A stretch of 52,312 nucleotides of DNA from NCBI RefSeq assembly GCF_013337765.1, contig NZ_VBSB01000021.1, positions 1-52,312 of the forward strand, given 5' to 3'. The DNA is from Mycolicibacterium sphagni (GTDB lineage Bacteria > Actinomycetota > Actinomycetes > Mycobacteriales > Mycobacteriaceae). The notes beneath the pieces were generated by a model. The model was not told the origin of the DNA. It searched no databases and saw only the letters and a list, made by a program, of their open reading frames with translations. Shown piece by piece: positions 1 to 7,642 of this stretch (positions within the stretch are counted from its first letter, which is position 1; each line of letters opens with the position of its first letter). Position numbers and translations under genes: made by a program.

Positions 1-38
1 CGAGCGCGCGGGGTCAAAGCAGCGTTAGCGTGGGACAC
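1..38 (-). CDS. IS481-family transposase, first 12 codons (partial)
   Basis: The frame starts at a GTG (36-38) and reads V-S-H-A-N-A-A-L-T-P-R-A before the window ends. This N-terminus, just before the helix-turn-helix, is characteristic of IS481-family DDE transposases in actinobacteria. An AGGAGG ribosome-binding site lies six bases upstream of the start. Only 12 codons are visible, so the family call rests on this short signature, and whether the gene is intact cannot be judged. Confidence 0.65.
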   Translation of the reverse strand, partial: MSHANAALTPRA

Positions 39-99
39 GAAGGCCTCCTGGTTGGCGAAGCGGTTCCTAGACAGCTCCACTTCACAACCGGAGGCCTTC
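39..99 (-). promoter_or_regulatory. Inverted repeat enclosing the transposase ribosome-binding site
   Basis: GAAGGCCTCC-T-GGTTG at 39-54 is complementary to CAACC-GGAGGCCTTC at 85-99, giving a 15-bp stem with one bulged base. On the minus-strand transcript the 3' arm contains the AGGAGG of the transposase and ends directly at its GTG. A transcript entering from outside would therefore fold away the SD, whereas one starting inside the loop would not. This layout matches the known protection of IS10 and IS50 transposase mRNAs from external read-through; the function here is inferred. Confidence 0.55.
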
Positions 100-124
100 C
101 CTGTCACACAGGCTCACCGATAAC

Positions 125-141
125 GGGAGGAACAACCTCCC
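125..141 (-). terminator. Hairpin after the small secreted protein gene
   Basis: GGGAGG (125-130), loop AACAA, CCTCCC (136-141) form a perfect 6-bp stem about 13 bases beyond the stop codon of the minus-strand gene ending at 154. There is no T-run, as is usual for mycobacterial hairpins, so its role as terminator is only likely. Confidence 0.45.
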
Positions 142-153
142 TGAACATCACAC

Positions 154-444
154 CTAGCCGCCGTTCTGCGCCATTCCCCAGCAGGTGACCGAATGGTTGA
201 GGTTGCACGGGATCCCGTTCATCGTGGGGATCTGGTTCGGCTGGAAGTTGGTCGTCACGTCGGACGGACCGATCGCCTGGGGGATCTGGCCGCCCGATTG
301 ACCGGCGACGCACACGCCCGGGAACCGGGTGGCGACGGTGCCGGTGGGGCAGTCCGCGGCGGCCGGGGCGGCGAACGCCACCGAGCCCGACACCAACGCT
401 GCCGCCGATGCCGCGATAAAGATCCGTCGTCGTTTGACCGTCAC
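154..444 (-). CDS. Small secreted cysteine-containing protein, unknown function
   Basis: This 96-residue protein has a basic N-terminus (Lys-Arg-Arg-Arg), a hydrophobic alanine-rich core and an Ala-x-Ala-type cleavage site near residue 30, so it is a Sec-exported protein. The mature part is only about 66 residues, with four cysteines (after Asp31, in GVCVAG, in IPCNLN and in VTCWG) that could form two disulfides. The start is a GTG (442-444) preceded by a GCGGAAA-type SD. It shares strand with the secreted protein gene 63 bases upstream. I do not recognise a functional family; small exported proteins of this kind are common in mycobacteria. Confidence 0.75.
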   Translation of the reverse strand: MTVKRRRIFIAASAAALVSGSVAFAAPAAADCPTGTVATRFPGVCVAGQSGGQIPQAIGPSDVTTNFQPNQIPTMNGIPCNLNHSVTCWGMAQNGG

Positions 445-507
445 GTGGTTTCCGCCTTAGGGAGTCCCTGTCACCTAACCACGTTATCGACGCAGTGGCT
501 ACGCGCG

Positions 508-972
508 TTAGCCAGCCTGCGGCAACGTGAGCGACGGCACCGATGGCAGCGACGGCACCGCCGTGCCGCTCAGCGTGTTGAGCGTGCCCGAGGCCTGGTT
601 GGCGGTGCTCATCAGCTGCATGATCGGCCCGAAGTTGCCGTTGGCCAGTTGGGTCATGGCGGCCGGGCATTGCGACTTGATGGCCTGTTCGGCCACGAAC
701 CCGGTGACCTGGGAGGCGAGGCCACCATGGCCGCTCGCGGTCGTGGCGTTGGATACCAGGTCGCCACCCGGCTTCACGATCAACGGGCAGATCTGCTGTC
801 CGATTTGCTCGATCAATTGCGTGATGGGGCCGCCATTTCCGATGCCGACCGCGCTCAGGAGGCCGCTGGTGTCGGTCGGGTCGGCGTACGCCGAGGCCGG
901 CCAGGCTGTGGCGGCCACGAACACCCCGGCAGTAACGGCAAGTACCTGCGCGCCGACTGTTCGAACGGTCAT
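508..972 (-). CDS. Secreted DUF732-like or related mycobacterial protein
   Basis: The product is a 154-residue exported protein. A signal peptide covers roughly residues 1-30, ending in an alanine-rich Ala-Tyr-Ala-Asp stretch. The mature part has two conserved-looking cysteines (in QQICPLI and SQCPAAM), a Gly/Ala-rich middle and a Pro/Ser/Val-rich tail. The ATG at 970-972 is chosen because GAGGAAC lies just upstream; longer reading upstream has no SD. The spacing of the two cysteines resembles small secreted mycobacterial proteins of the DUF732 type, but the match is weak. The function is unknown. Confidence 0.7.
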   Translation of the reverse strand: MTVRTVGAQVLAVTAGVFVAATAWPASAYADPTDTSGLLSAVGIGNGGPITQLIEQIGQQICPLIVKPGGDLVSNATTASGHGGLASQVTGFVAEQAIKSQCPAAMTQLANGNFGPIMQLMSTANQASGTLNTLSGTAVPSLPSVPSLTLPQAG

Positions 973-1139
973 CTGGTTCCTCGCTCTGGCTGATTGGGCT
1001 CTGGAGCAAGAGCCACAAATGTCACTTCGGTAACAATGGGCCACTTAAGTCACAGTAGGAACACGGATCTATAAAGCTTCGAAGCCTATGCGTTTCCTCT
1101 GCGCGATCTGTGCGGTGCGGATGCGAAACTCGCCGGCTC

Positions 1140-2717
1140 CTACAGCGCGTCGTTGATCTCGTTCTTGAGCACCTCGGCCTGGGTGCCGAACACGGCCTGC
1201 ACGCTGTTGCCGATTTCGATCACACCGGCGGCGCCCAGGAGGCGAAGCCGGCCCTGGTCGACTTTGGCGGTGTCGACCACCTCCATGCGCAGGCGGGTGA
1301 TGCAGGCATCGACGTTGCGCAGGTTCTCCCGGCCACCGAAGGCCGCGATGAGTTGTTCGGCCTTGCTGTCGACGGCGGCCGGGGCGGTTGTGACGCCACC
1401 ACCGGAGCCTCCCGTGTCGACCACGGGGGCCGATTCTGCGCCTTCGCTGAGGTTGGCTCGCTCCTCGGCGTCGAACTCTGCCTCGGGCTCGCGCCCCGGG
1501 GTCCGCATGTTCCACTTCGTGATGACGAACCGGAACAGCAGGTAATAGACCACGAAGTAGACCAGGCCCATCACGATCAACAGCGGAACGTTCTTTGCCG
1601 CGGGCGCATTGCCGTAGAGCACCAGGTCGATCAGGCCCGCCGAGAACGAGAACCCGAGATGGATGTCGAGTAGATAGGCGATCGCCAGCGACAGCCCCGT
1701 CAGCACGGCGTGCACGATGTACAGCGGGAACGCCACGAACATGAAGGCGAACTCCAGGGGTTCGGTCACGCCGGTCAGGAACGCGGTCAGCGCCGCGGCG
1801 GCCAGGATGCCGACCGCGACCTTGCGCTGCTTCTTGTTCGCGACGTGGATCATCGCCAGCGCCGCGGCCGGCAGGCCGAACATCAGGATCGGGTAGAAGC
1901 CGGCCGTATACGCACCGCCGGTCGGGTCGCCCGCGGTGAAGCGCGGGATGTCGCCGGTGACGAGCTTGCCGCCCGGCGATTGATAGTCGCCGTAGAGGAA
2001 CCAGATGTAGGAGTTCGGAATGTGGTGCAGACCAAGCGGTATCAGCATGCGGTTGGCGAATCCGTAGACGAACGCGCCGAGCGCGCCCGCACCGGTGATG
2101 AACTTGCCGAGCCCGGTCAGGCCCGCATCGAACACCGGATAGAAGTAGCTGAGCGCGAACGCCAGGAACAGCGACGCCACCGACACCACGATCGGCACGA
2201 AACGCCTGCCCCCGAAGAAGCCGAGATACGACGGCAGCGCGATCGTGTGGTAGCGGTCGAAGAGCCACGCGGTGAGCAGGCCGACGACGATCCCACCGAA
2301 CACCTTGTAGTCGATCTGCGCCTGTTCACCGGCCTTGTTGAGCTGACCGGCGAGCACGAACGGCGACATCGTCTTGAACACCGCCTGCATCACTAGGTAT
2401 CCGACGGCGGCCGACAGCGCGGTCGAGCCGTCGGCCTTGCGGGCGAAGCCGATCGCGACACCGATGGCGAACAGCAGTGGCAGGTTGTCGAACAGCGCCC
2501 CACCGGCGGCGCTCATCGCCTGGAAGAACGGCCCGATCACGGGTGCCTTGATCCGGCCCAGCAGGTCGTCTTGGCCAAGCCGCAGCAAGATCCCCGCCGC
2601 CGGGAGGACGGCGATCGGCAGCATCAAACTCTTGCCGAGGCGTTGCAGCTGCGCGAAGCCCGGTATGCGCAGTCCCGACTTTTGCTGTGCCCCTGAATCT
2701 TTGGTGGTTTCGCTCAT
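1140..2717 (-). CDS. nagE: PTS N-acetylglucosamine transporter, EIIBC
   Basis: This 525-residue protein imports and phosphorylates a sugar, most likely N-acetylglucosamine, given its neighbours nagB and nagA. The EIIC domain (about residues 20-410) is a multi-helix membrane unit of the glucose/GlcNAc superfamily. After a Gly/Pro/Ala linker, the EIIB domain (about 445-525) carries the phospho-acceptor cysteine (Cys472) in the context VDACITRLR. No EIIA domain is fused; it is supplied by the divergent gene at 2829. The ATG at 2717 has GGGAGG upstream. The EIIC length and the EIIB arrangement are normal for the family, and nothing is broken. Confidence 0.92.
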   Translation of the reverse strand: MSETTKDSGAQQKSGLRIPGFAQLQRLGKSLMLPIAVLPAAGILLRLGQDDLLGRIKAPVIGPFFQAMSAAGGALFDNLPLLFAIGVAIGFARKADGSTALSAAVGYLVMQAVFKTMSPFVLAGQLNKAGEQAQIDYKVFGGIVVGLLTAWLFDRYHTIALPSYLGFFGGRRFVPIVVSVASLFLAFALSYFYPVFDAGLTGLGKFITGAGALGAFVYGFANRMLIPLGLHHIPNSYIWFLYGDYQSPGGKLVTGDIPRFTAGDPTGGAYTAGFYPILMFGLPAAALAMIHVANKKQRKVAVGILAAAALTAFLTGVTEPLEFAFMFVAFPLYIVHAVLTGLSLAIAYLLDIHLGFSFSAGLIDLVLYGNAPAAKNVPLLIVMGLVYFVVYYLLFRFVITKWNMRTPGREPEAEFDAEERANLSEGAESAPVVDTGGSGGGVTTAPAAVDSKAEQLIAAFGGRENLRNVDACITRLRMEVVDTAKVDQGRLRLLGAAGVIEIGNSVQAVFGTQAEVLKNEINDAL

Positions 2718-2761
2718 GACGGGACGACCTCCCTTTGTCGCAGCACAGCCGAAGCTTAAAC

Positions 2762-2788
2762 AAACCTTCGCATGTGAGACGAAGTTTT
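2762..2788. promoter_or_regulatory. Inverted repeat between divergent PTS genes
   Basis: AAACCTTCG (2762-2770) and CGAAGTTTT (2780-2788) form an inverted repeat with 8 of 9 positions paired and a 9-base spacer, in the middle of the 111-base divergent promoter region between nagE and the EIIA gene. It is a candidate operator for a regulator not encoded in this window. It does not match the streptomycete DasR site. Confidence 0.45.
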
Positions 2789-2828
2789 CGCCACGCCCGC
2801 GTACGCCGAGTCTCTATTGTCAACGACG

Positions 2829-3299
2829 ATGAGCACCACACCCGTTCATGCACCGGTACCCGGGCGCGCCGTTGCGCTGCGCGATGTGCCCGATCCCGTG
2901 TTCTCCCAGGGCATGGTGGGCTACGGCGCCGCAGTCGACCCGCCCCGGGAGGTGATCGACGCGGTGGCACCGGTCAGCGGGCGGCTGCTCAAGCTGATGC
3001 CGCACGCGTACATCATCATGACGAGTGAGAACGTCGGCGTTCTGGTCCATCTCGGGCTCGACACGGTGACGCTGAAAGGTGCCGGCTTTTCCGCCCACGT
3101 CGCCGAGGGCGACACCGTGACCGCCGGCCAGACGGTGATCACCTACGACGTCCCGGCGGTGGTGGCGGCCGGGCTGGATCCCATCGTTCCCGTCGTCGTC
3201 ATGGACGAGCGTGAGCCGGGTAATGTCGTGGTCGGCGACGCAGTTGCCACGGGTGCTGAAATCGCGTCTGGTTCAGCACTTTTCACAGCCAACAAGTAG
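2829..3299 (+). CDS. crr: PTS glucose/GlcNAc-type EIIA component
   Basis: This soluble 156-residue phosphocarrier passes phosphate from HPr to the EIIB domain of NagE. The fold of the EIIA-Glc family is clear: a Pro-Val-Ser-Gly segment near residue 48, an invariant His59 (MPHAYI) and the phosphorylated His74 in HLGLDTV, 15 residues apart as in E. coli IIA-Glc. The ATG at 2829 is preferred over the TTG four codons upstream. The next gene, nagB, begins 10 bases after the stop, so EIIA-nagB-nagA form one operon divergent from nagE. The gene name is by analogy with crr. Confidence 0.9.
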   Translation: MSTTPVHAPVPGRAVALRDVPDPVFSQGMVGYGAAVDPPREVIDAVAPVSGRLLKLMPHAYIIMTSENVGVLVHLGLDTVTLKGAGFSAHVAEGDTVTAGQTVITYDVPAVVAAGLDPIVPVVVMDEREPGNVVVGDAVATGAEIASGSALFTANK

Positions 3300-3309
3300 G
3301 GCTGGGTCG

Positions 3310-4095
3310 ATGGAAGTCATTATCCTCGAGGACGACCAACAGATCGGCACCATCGCGGCCGACGCGATCGAGGCGCTGCTGACCCGCAAACCAACGGCCG
3401 TCCTGGGGCTCGCCACCGGATCGTCACCGCTGTCGATCTACGACGAACTGGCCGACCGCTACGAGGCGGGGCGCATCACATTTCGTCAGGCCCGCGGCTT
3501 CACCCTCGACGAGTATGTCGGCTTGCCCGCCGATCATCCCGAGCGCTACCGCAACGTGATTGACGCGGTGTTCGTCTCGCGCGTCGACTTCGCCCCGGGT
3601 GCGGTGGCCGGTCCCGACGGCCTTGCCGCCGACATTCCGGCGGCCTGCGCCGGCTACGAGGAGGCGATCGACGCAGCGGGCGGTATCGACCTGCAAATCC
3701 TGGGGATCGGCACCGACGGCCATATCGGATTCAACGAGCCCGGCTCGTCGCTCGCGTCGCGCACCAGGATCAAAACGCTGACCAGCCAGACGCGTGTCGA
3801 CAACGCCCGCTTCTTCGACGGCGATGTCGACCGCGTCCCGACACACTGCCTGACCCAGGGCTTAGGCACCATCATGGCGGCCCGTCACGTGATCCTGGTG
3901 GCTACCGGCCGCGCCAAAGCCCAAGCGGTACACGAACTCGTCGAGGGGCCGGTGAGCGCGATGTGGCCGGCCACCGTCCTGCAGCACCACCCTCACGTCA
4001 CCGCGCTGCTCGACGGCGGCGCGGCGCGCCGGCTGCAGCTGGCCGACTACTACCGCGAGACCTATCTGTCCAAACCTGCGTGGCAGGGCATCTGA
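3310..4095 (+). CDS. nagB: Glucosamine-6-phosphate deaminase
   Basis: The enzyme converts glucosamine 6-phosphate to fructose 6-phosphate and ammonia, the last step feeding amino sugar into glycolysis. The 261-residue sequence shows the family landmarks: the phosphate-binding GLATGSSP (33-40), LDEY with the catalytic Asp67, and GIGTDGHIGFNEPG around Asp136 and His138. The ATG at 3310 has GGGCTGGG upstream; a longer frame would overlap the EIIA gene without purpose. Its stop codon directly abuts the GTG start of nagA. Confidence 0.95.
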   Translation: MEVIILEDDQQIGTIAADAIEALLTRKPTAVLGLATGSSPLSIYDELADRYEAGRITFRQARGFTLDEYVGLPADHPERYRNVIDAVFVSRVDFAPGAVAGPDGLAADIPAACAGYEEAIDAAGGIDLQILGIGTDGHIGFNEPGSSLASRTRIKTLTSQTRVDNARFFDGDVDRVPTHCLTQGLGTIMAARHVILVATGRAKAQAVHELVEGPVSAMWPATVLQHHPHVTALLDGGAARRLQLADYYRETYLSKPAWQGI

Positions 4096-5226
4096 GTGCT
4101 GCTCACCGCACAGACACTGCTGACCGGACGAGAGTTGTTGCGGCCGGGCTGGATCGAGGTTTCCGGTCCCACGGTGCACGCGCTCGGAGCGGGCGCACCG
4201 CCGTGGACCGCCGACCGCGCCCTGAACACCGTGGTGCCTGGTTTCGTCGACACCCACGTGCACGGCGGTGGCGGTTCGGATTTCTCGGCGGCAACCCTCG
4301 CCGACACGGCGGCCGCGGTGGACCTGCACCGCCGCCACGGCACCACCACGATGATCGCGTCATTGGTCTCGGCCGGACCCGCCGAACTGCTGCATCAGGT
4401 CGAGGTCTTGGCCGGCCAGGTGCGCGACGGACAGATCGCCGGCATCCACCTTGAGGGGCCGTGGCTGGCGGTCGAACGGTGTGGGGCACACGATCCCGTC
4501 CTACTGCGCGATCCGGACCCCGCTGAGCTCGACACCGTCTTGGACGCGGGTGGCGGGACGATCCGGATGGTCACGCTGGCACCGGAGCGAACCGGCGGTG
4601 TCGCGGCGATCGAGCGGATCGTGGCTGCCGGTGCCGTGGCCGCGGTCGGGCATACCGAGGCGACCTACGAGCAGACGCGGGAGGCGATCGCCGCGGGTGC
4701 CACGGTGGGGACCCATCTGTTCAACGCGATGCGCCCGATCCACCACCGCGAGCCCGGGCCGGTGGTCGCACTGCTGGAAGATCGGCGGGTGACCGTCGAA
4801 TTGATCGCCGACGGAGTGCACGTCGACGCCGCACTGTACCGGCACGTGACCCGGGCCGCCGGCCCCGACCGGCTGTCGCTGATCACCGACGCGATGGCCG
4901 CGGCCGGGATGAGCGACGGGCGCTATCAGATCGGTCGGATGGACGTCGAGGTCGCCGACGGGGTCGCGAACCTGGCCCGCACCTCGACGATCGCGGGCAG
5001 CACCGCGACGATGGACCGGGTGTTCCGGTTCGCGGTCGCCCGCGGCGGACTGCCCCGCGACGATGCGCTGCTGGCGGCGGTACGGCAATCGTCAGTGAAT
5101 CCGGCTCGCGCCCTTGGGCTTCCATCCCCCGAACTGGCCGTTGGGGCGCGCGCCGACCTGGTCGCGCTCGATGCTGACCTGGCGGTGGCCGACGTGCTGC
5201 ACGCCGGCGCATGGGTTCCTCGCTGA
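4096..5226 (+). CDS. nagA: N-acetylglucosamine-6-phosphate deacetylase
   Basis: This 376-residue amidohydrolase-superfamily enzyme removes acetate from GlcNAc 6-phosphate delivered by the PTS, giving the substrate of NagB. A metal-site motif is visible at residues 51-57 (VDTHVHG, His54 and His56), followed by GHTEAT, the substrate-site HLFNAM and the catalytic Asp in LITDAMAA. The GTG start immediately follows the nagB stop, indicating translational coupling. With nagE, EIIA and nagB this completes the route from external GlcNAc to fructose 6-phosphate. Confidence 0.95.
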   Translation: MLLTAQTLLTGRELLRPGWIEVSGPTVHALGAGAPPWTADRALNTVVPGFVDTHVHGGGGSDFSAATLADTAAAVDLHRRHGTTTMIASLVSAGPAELLHQVEVLAGQVRDGQIAGIHLEGPWLAVERCGAHDPVLLRDPDPAELDTVLDAGGGTIRMVTLAPERTGGVAAIERIVAAGAVAAVGHTEATYEQTREAIAAGATVGTHLFNAMRPIHHREPGPVVALLEDRRVTVELIADGVHVDAALYRHVTRAAGPDRLSLITDAMAAAGMSDGRYQIGRMDVEVADGVANLARTSTIAGSTATMDRVFRFAVARGGLPRDDALLAAVRQSSVNPARALGLPSPELAVGARADLVALDADLAVADVLHAGAWVPR

Positions 5227-5313
5227 GTCGACGAACGCGTGTTCGATATTTTGTCGGACCCTCGGTGCATGGTGTCGGTGAGCCGCTGAACACACCACTG
5301 AAGGGGCACCGCG

Positions 5314-5778
5314 ATGTGCTGGTTATGCGACCACCCGGGCAGCACTGTCACCGACTACCTCGACGAGGTGCGCGGAAAGATCCTGCGGAAGGGCTGGGCG
5401 GTGCAATACGTCGAATCCCCGCGGATGCCGTTCGCGTACACGATCGGGTTGAGCGATTACGACGTGCCCGAGCTGTTGATCACCAACGTGTCGCCGCAAC
5501 GCGCCCTTCGGGTGCTCAACGGGGCGGCCGAACACATCCTTCGGGGCGTGGACCTCACCGCGGGCCAGCAGTTCACTCTGTGCGGCTGCCCCATGCTGGA
5601 GGTCGTCGAGGTCGACCATCCCGATGCCCACATGGGTTTCGCGGTCGCCATGTACGGCCCCATTCGTGCGCTGCAGCTGGTCTGGGCTGACGGCCGCGGT
5701 CGCTGGCCGTGGGCGGCCGACTTCTGTGACCGCGAAAGCCGCCAACCGGTGTTGGGCGTGCGCGCCAGGGCGGCCTGA
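5314..5778 (+). CDS. DUF4262 domain protein
   Basis: This 154-residue cytosolic protein carries features typical of DUF4262: a Cys-rich start (MCWLCDH), then GWAVQYVES, the PFAYTIGL segment and the PELLITN motif. The AAGGGG-type SD lies about 10 bases before the ATG. No catalytic activity is established for the family. It stands alone 87 bases after nagA; whether it is read through from the nag operon is unknown. Confidence 0.85.
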   Translation: MCWLCDHPGSTVTDYLDEVRGKILRKGWAVQYVESPRMPFAYTIGLSDYDVPELLITNVSPQRALRVLNGAAEHILRGVDLTAGQQFTLCGCPMLEVVEVDHPDAHMGFAVAMYGPIRALQLVWADGRGRWPWAADFCDRESRQPVLGVRARAA

Positions 5779-5862
5779 CGCGAATTCGTCTGATCACAAA
5801 GCCATTACGGCAGGTGTGCCTGGCCAGGTCGAGACCCATTGCGTTGCTACCGTGCTGACGTG

Positions 5863-6861
5863 ATGACCTCGGTGCGCGCTGCGGTCCGCTGGGTGCGACG
5901 GTTCACGGCCGTCACGACGGCGGTCGTGCTGGTTCCCGGGGTCGTGGGGCTGGCCGGGCAGACCGCGCCGGCGGCCGCGTACTCGCGGCAGGGTCTGCCT
6001 GTCGAGCAACTCGACGTGCCGTCCCCGGCGATGGGACGCAACATCCGGGTCCAGTTCCAAGGCGGCGGCGCGCATGCGGTGTACCTGCTGGACGGCCTTC
6101 GAGCGCTCGACGATGCGAGCGGCTGGGACATCAACACCGCAGCCTTCGAGTGGTACTACCAGTCCGGTCTGTCGCTGGTGATGCCCGTCGGCGGGCAATC
6201 GAGTTTTTACAGCGACTGGTACCAACCGGCGGCCGGGTCCAACGGGACGGTGACCTACAAATGGGAAACCTTTCTGACACAGGAACTACCGGCCTGGCTG
6301 GCCACCAACAAAGCGATCACCCCGATCAACAACGCGGTCGTCGGGCTTTCGATGTCGGGCAGCGCGGCACTGACGCTGGCGATCTGGCATCCCACGCAAT
6401 TCATCTTCGCCAGTTCGCTGTCCGGGTTCCTCAATCCGTCGCTCGGTCTGTGGCCGACGCTGATCGGTCTGGCCATGAAGGACGGCGGCGGGTACCGGGC
6501 CGCCGACATGTGGGGCCCGAGCAGTGATCCGGCCTGGCAGCGCAACGACCCGATGGTCAACATCCCGCGGCTGGTGGCCAACAACACCGCGGTGTGGATC
6601 TATTGCGGCACGGGCGCGCCGTCCGAACTCGACTACGGCGACGACGTCAACGCCGGCGGCTTGTTCTCGGCCGGCTACCTCGAGAACATCACGCTGAACA
6701 CCAACAAGGAATTCCAGCGCAAGTACCTGGCCGCGGGCGGGCGCAACGCGGTATTCAACTTCCCGCCCAGCGGAACTCACAGCTGGGGCTACTGGGGTGC
6801 GCAGCTTCAAGCCATGAAGGGCGACCTGCAGCGGATCCTTGGCGCGACGCCCACCGGTTAG
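5863..6861 (+). CDS. Antigen 85-family mycolyltransferase
   Basis: This exported alpha/beta-hydrolase is expected to transfer mycolic acids between trehalose monomycolate molecules and to arabinogalactan in the cell envelope. The 332-residue protein has a signal peptide (about 1-39, ending APAAAYS), the antigen 85 start (LPVEQLDVPSPAMGR), the FYSDWYQPA segment, the nucleophile Ser163 in GLSMSGSAAL, WGPSSDPAW, and the catalytic His in GTHSWGYWG. All triad positions look intact, which excludes a non-catalytic MPT51-type paralogue. The ATG at 5863 follows a GTG one codon earlier; either could serve. Which Fbp paralogue it is cannot be settled. Confidence 0.93.
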   Translation: MTSVRAAVRWVRRFTAVTTAVVLVPGVVGLAGQTAPAAAYSRQGLPVEQLDVPSPAMGRNIRVQFQGGGAHAVYLLDGLRALDDASGWDINTAAFEWYYQSGLSLVMPVGGQSSFYSDWYQPAAGSNGTVTYKWETFLTQELPAWLATNKAITPINNAVVGLSMSGSAALTLAIWHPTQFIFASSLSGFLNPSLGLWPTLIGLAMKDGGGYRAADMWGPSSDPAWQRNDPMVNIPRLVANNTAVWIYCGTGAPSELDYGDDVNAGGLFSAGYLENITLNTNKEFQRKYLAAGGRNAVFNFPPSGTHSWGYWGAQLQAMKGDLQRILGATPTG

Positions 6862-6864
6862 CGT

Positions 6865-7218
6865 TCAGTCGGGGTGACCGACGACATTGAGCACGTTGCC
6901 GCCCGGGGCGCGGACGAAGAACCGCCGCACACCCCACGCCTCCGTCGTCAACGGGTGGACGATCTCATAGCCACGCTCAACGGCTTCGGCGTAGGCCGCG
7001 TCGACATCATCGGTCAGCACCGAGACGACGGGCGCCTCGGGCCCGGTCGCGTCGCTGGTGAGCAGCTGCACGTTCGCACCGGTCTCACGGCTGGTGTAGC
7101 GAGCCACCCACCCGAGGTTGAATTCTTCGTCGTCCAGCCCGAGGTAGTCGGTGTAGAAGCTCTTGGCCGCTTCGAGGTCGGGAACCACAAGGTCGGCGAT
7201 GATCCGGTTGACGCGCAT
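6865..7218 (-). CDS. VOC (glyoxalase/bleomycin-resistance) family protein
   Basis: A 117-residue single VOC domain with paired beta-alpha-beta-beta-beta halves: RIIADLVVPDLEAAKSFYTDYLGL at the start and FFVRAPGGNVLNVVGH at the end, the last carrying a typical metal/substrate-site region. The substrate is unknown; many mycobacterial members are uncharacterised. The ATG at 7216-7218 is used because the conserved domain begins there. It converges with the antigen 85 gene, with only three bases between the two stops. Confidence 0.85.
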   Translation of the reverse strand: MRVNRIIADLVVPDLEAAKSFYTDYLGLDDEEFNLGWVARYTSRETGANVQLLTSDATGPEAPVVSVLTDDVDAAYAEAVERGYEIVHPLTTEAWGVRRFFVRAPGGNVLNVVGHPD

Positions 7219-7264
7219 GCGTTGATCTTCCCCGTGCAACGCACCGCCAACCATGCCGGGCGGC

Positions 7265-7287
7265 GCAGTGTCGCGGTGGCACACTGC
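7265..7287. promoter_or_regulatory. Perfect inverted repeat between divergent genes
   Basis: GCAGTGT (7265-7271) and ACACTGC (7281-7287) are perfectly complementary across a 9-base spacer, in the 91-base region between the VOC gene and the small membrane protein gene, ending 8 bases before the AGGAGG of the latter. It could be an operator or an mRNA hairpin. Confidence 0.4.
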
Positions 7288-7309
7288 CAATGATCAGGAG
7301 GTCGGGCGG

Positions 7310-7636
7310 ATGGCGCATCCGGTAACCATTGTCTTGGTAGACAGCAGAACCGCGGCCACGCTGGCCCAGGTGCTGCCACTGCTTCTGCTCACCCTCGCGG
7401 TGGAATTGCGCCGCACGCAACGACATCGAGGCCTCAGTCGTTGGCGCATCGGGCTCTTCCTGGCGGTGTTCGGGTTGGCTGAGACCGTGTTGGTGCTCTC
7501 GATCGACGGCGCGTTCTTCCCATTCCAGTGGTTTGACATCTTCTCAGCAGTGATCATCTTGTGGCTGATGTCGCTGATCTTCCGCTTGTCGTTGTCCGAC
7601 CCGTCGAAGGACGACAGCGACGAGGACGATCTCTAG
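7310..7636 (+). CDS. Small membrane protein, unknown function
   Basis: A 108-residue protein with three predicted membrane spans (about residues 14-30, 48-64 and 74-92) separated by a basic loop (RRTQRHRGLSRWR) and ending in a strongly acidic tail (SKDDSDEDD). The start at 7310 is well defined by AGGAGG (7296-7301). No family is recognised. It converges with the 13E12 gene, six bases apart. Confidence 0.75.
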   Translation: MAHPVTIVLVDSRTAATLAQVLPLLLLTLAVELRRTQRHRGLSRWRIGLFLAVFGLAETVLVLSIDGAFFPFQWFDIFSAVIILWLMSLIFRLSLSDPSKDDSDEDDL

Positions 7637-7642
7637 TCCGGC

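Larger units (their letters stand above)
1..112 (-). mobile_element. IS481-like element, one end only (right boundary approximate)
   Basis: The left edge of the window lies inside an insertion sequence. The minus strand begins a reading frame with the typical N-terminus of mycobacterial IS481-family transposases, Ser-His-Ala-Asn-Ala-Ala-Leu-Thr-Pro-Arg. Upstream of it are an SD sequence and a strong inverted repeat (39-99). The outer terminus cannot be fixed without the other copy. Candidates are the TGT-initiated sequences read on the minus strand from about 86 or from about 112. The hairpin at 125-141 already belongs to the host gene. The rest of the element lies outside the window. Confidence 0.7.

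Noticed and set aside
104..1018. A 304-residue open frame on the minus strand across the first two secreted protein genes
   Set aside because: It is Arg/Gly/His-rich with no domain or signal peptide and overlaps two genes with signal peptides and SD sequences; it is a GC-driven frame shadow.
1069..2268. A 399-residue frame opposite the PTS gene region
   Set aside because: Shadow of nagE in another frame; composition is Arg-rich and lacks motifs.
2762..2788. DasR/NagR (dre) operator in the GlcNAc operon
   Set aside because: The repeat has no resemblance to the TGGTCTAGACCA consensus; kept only as an anonymous inverted repeat.
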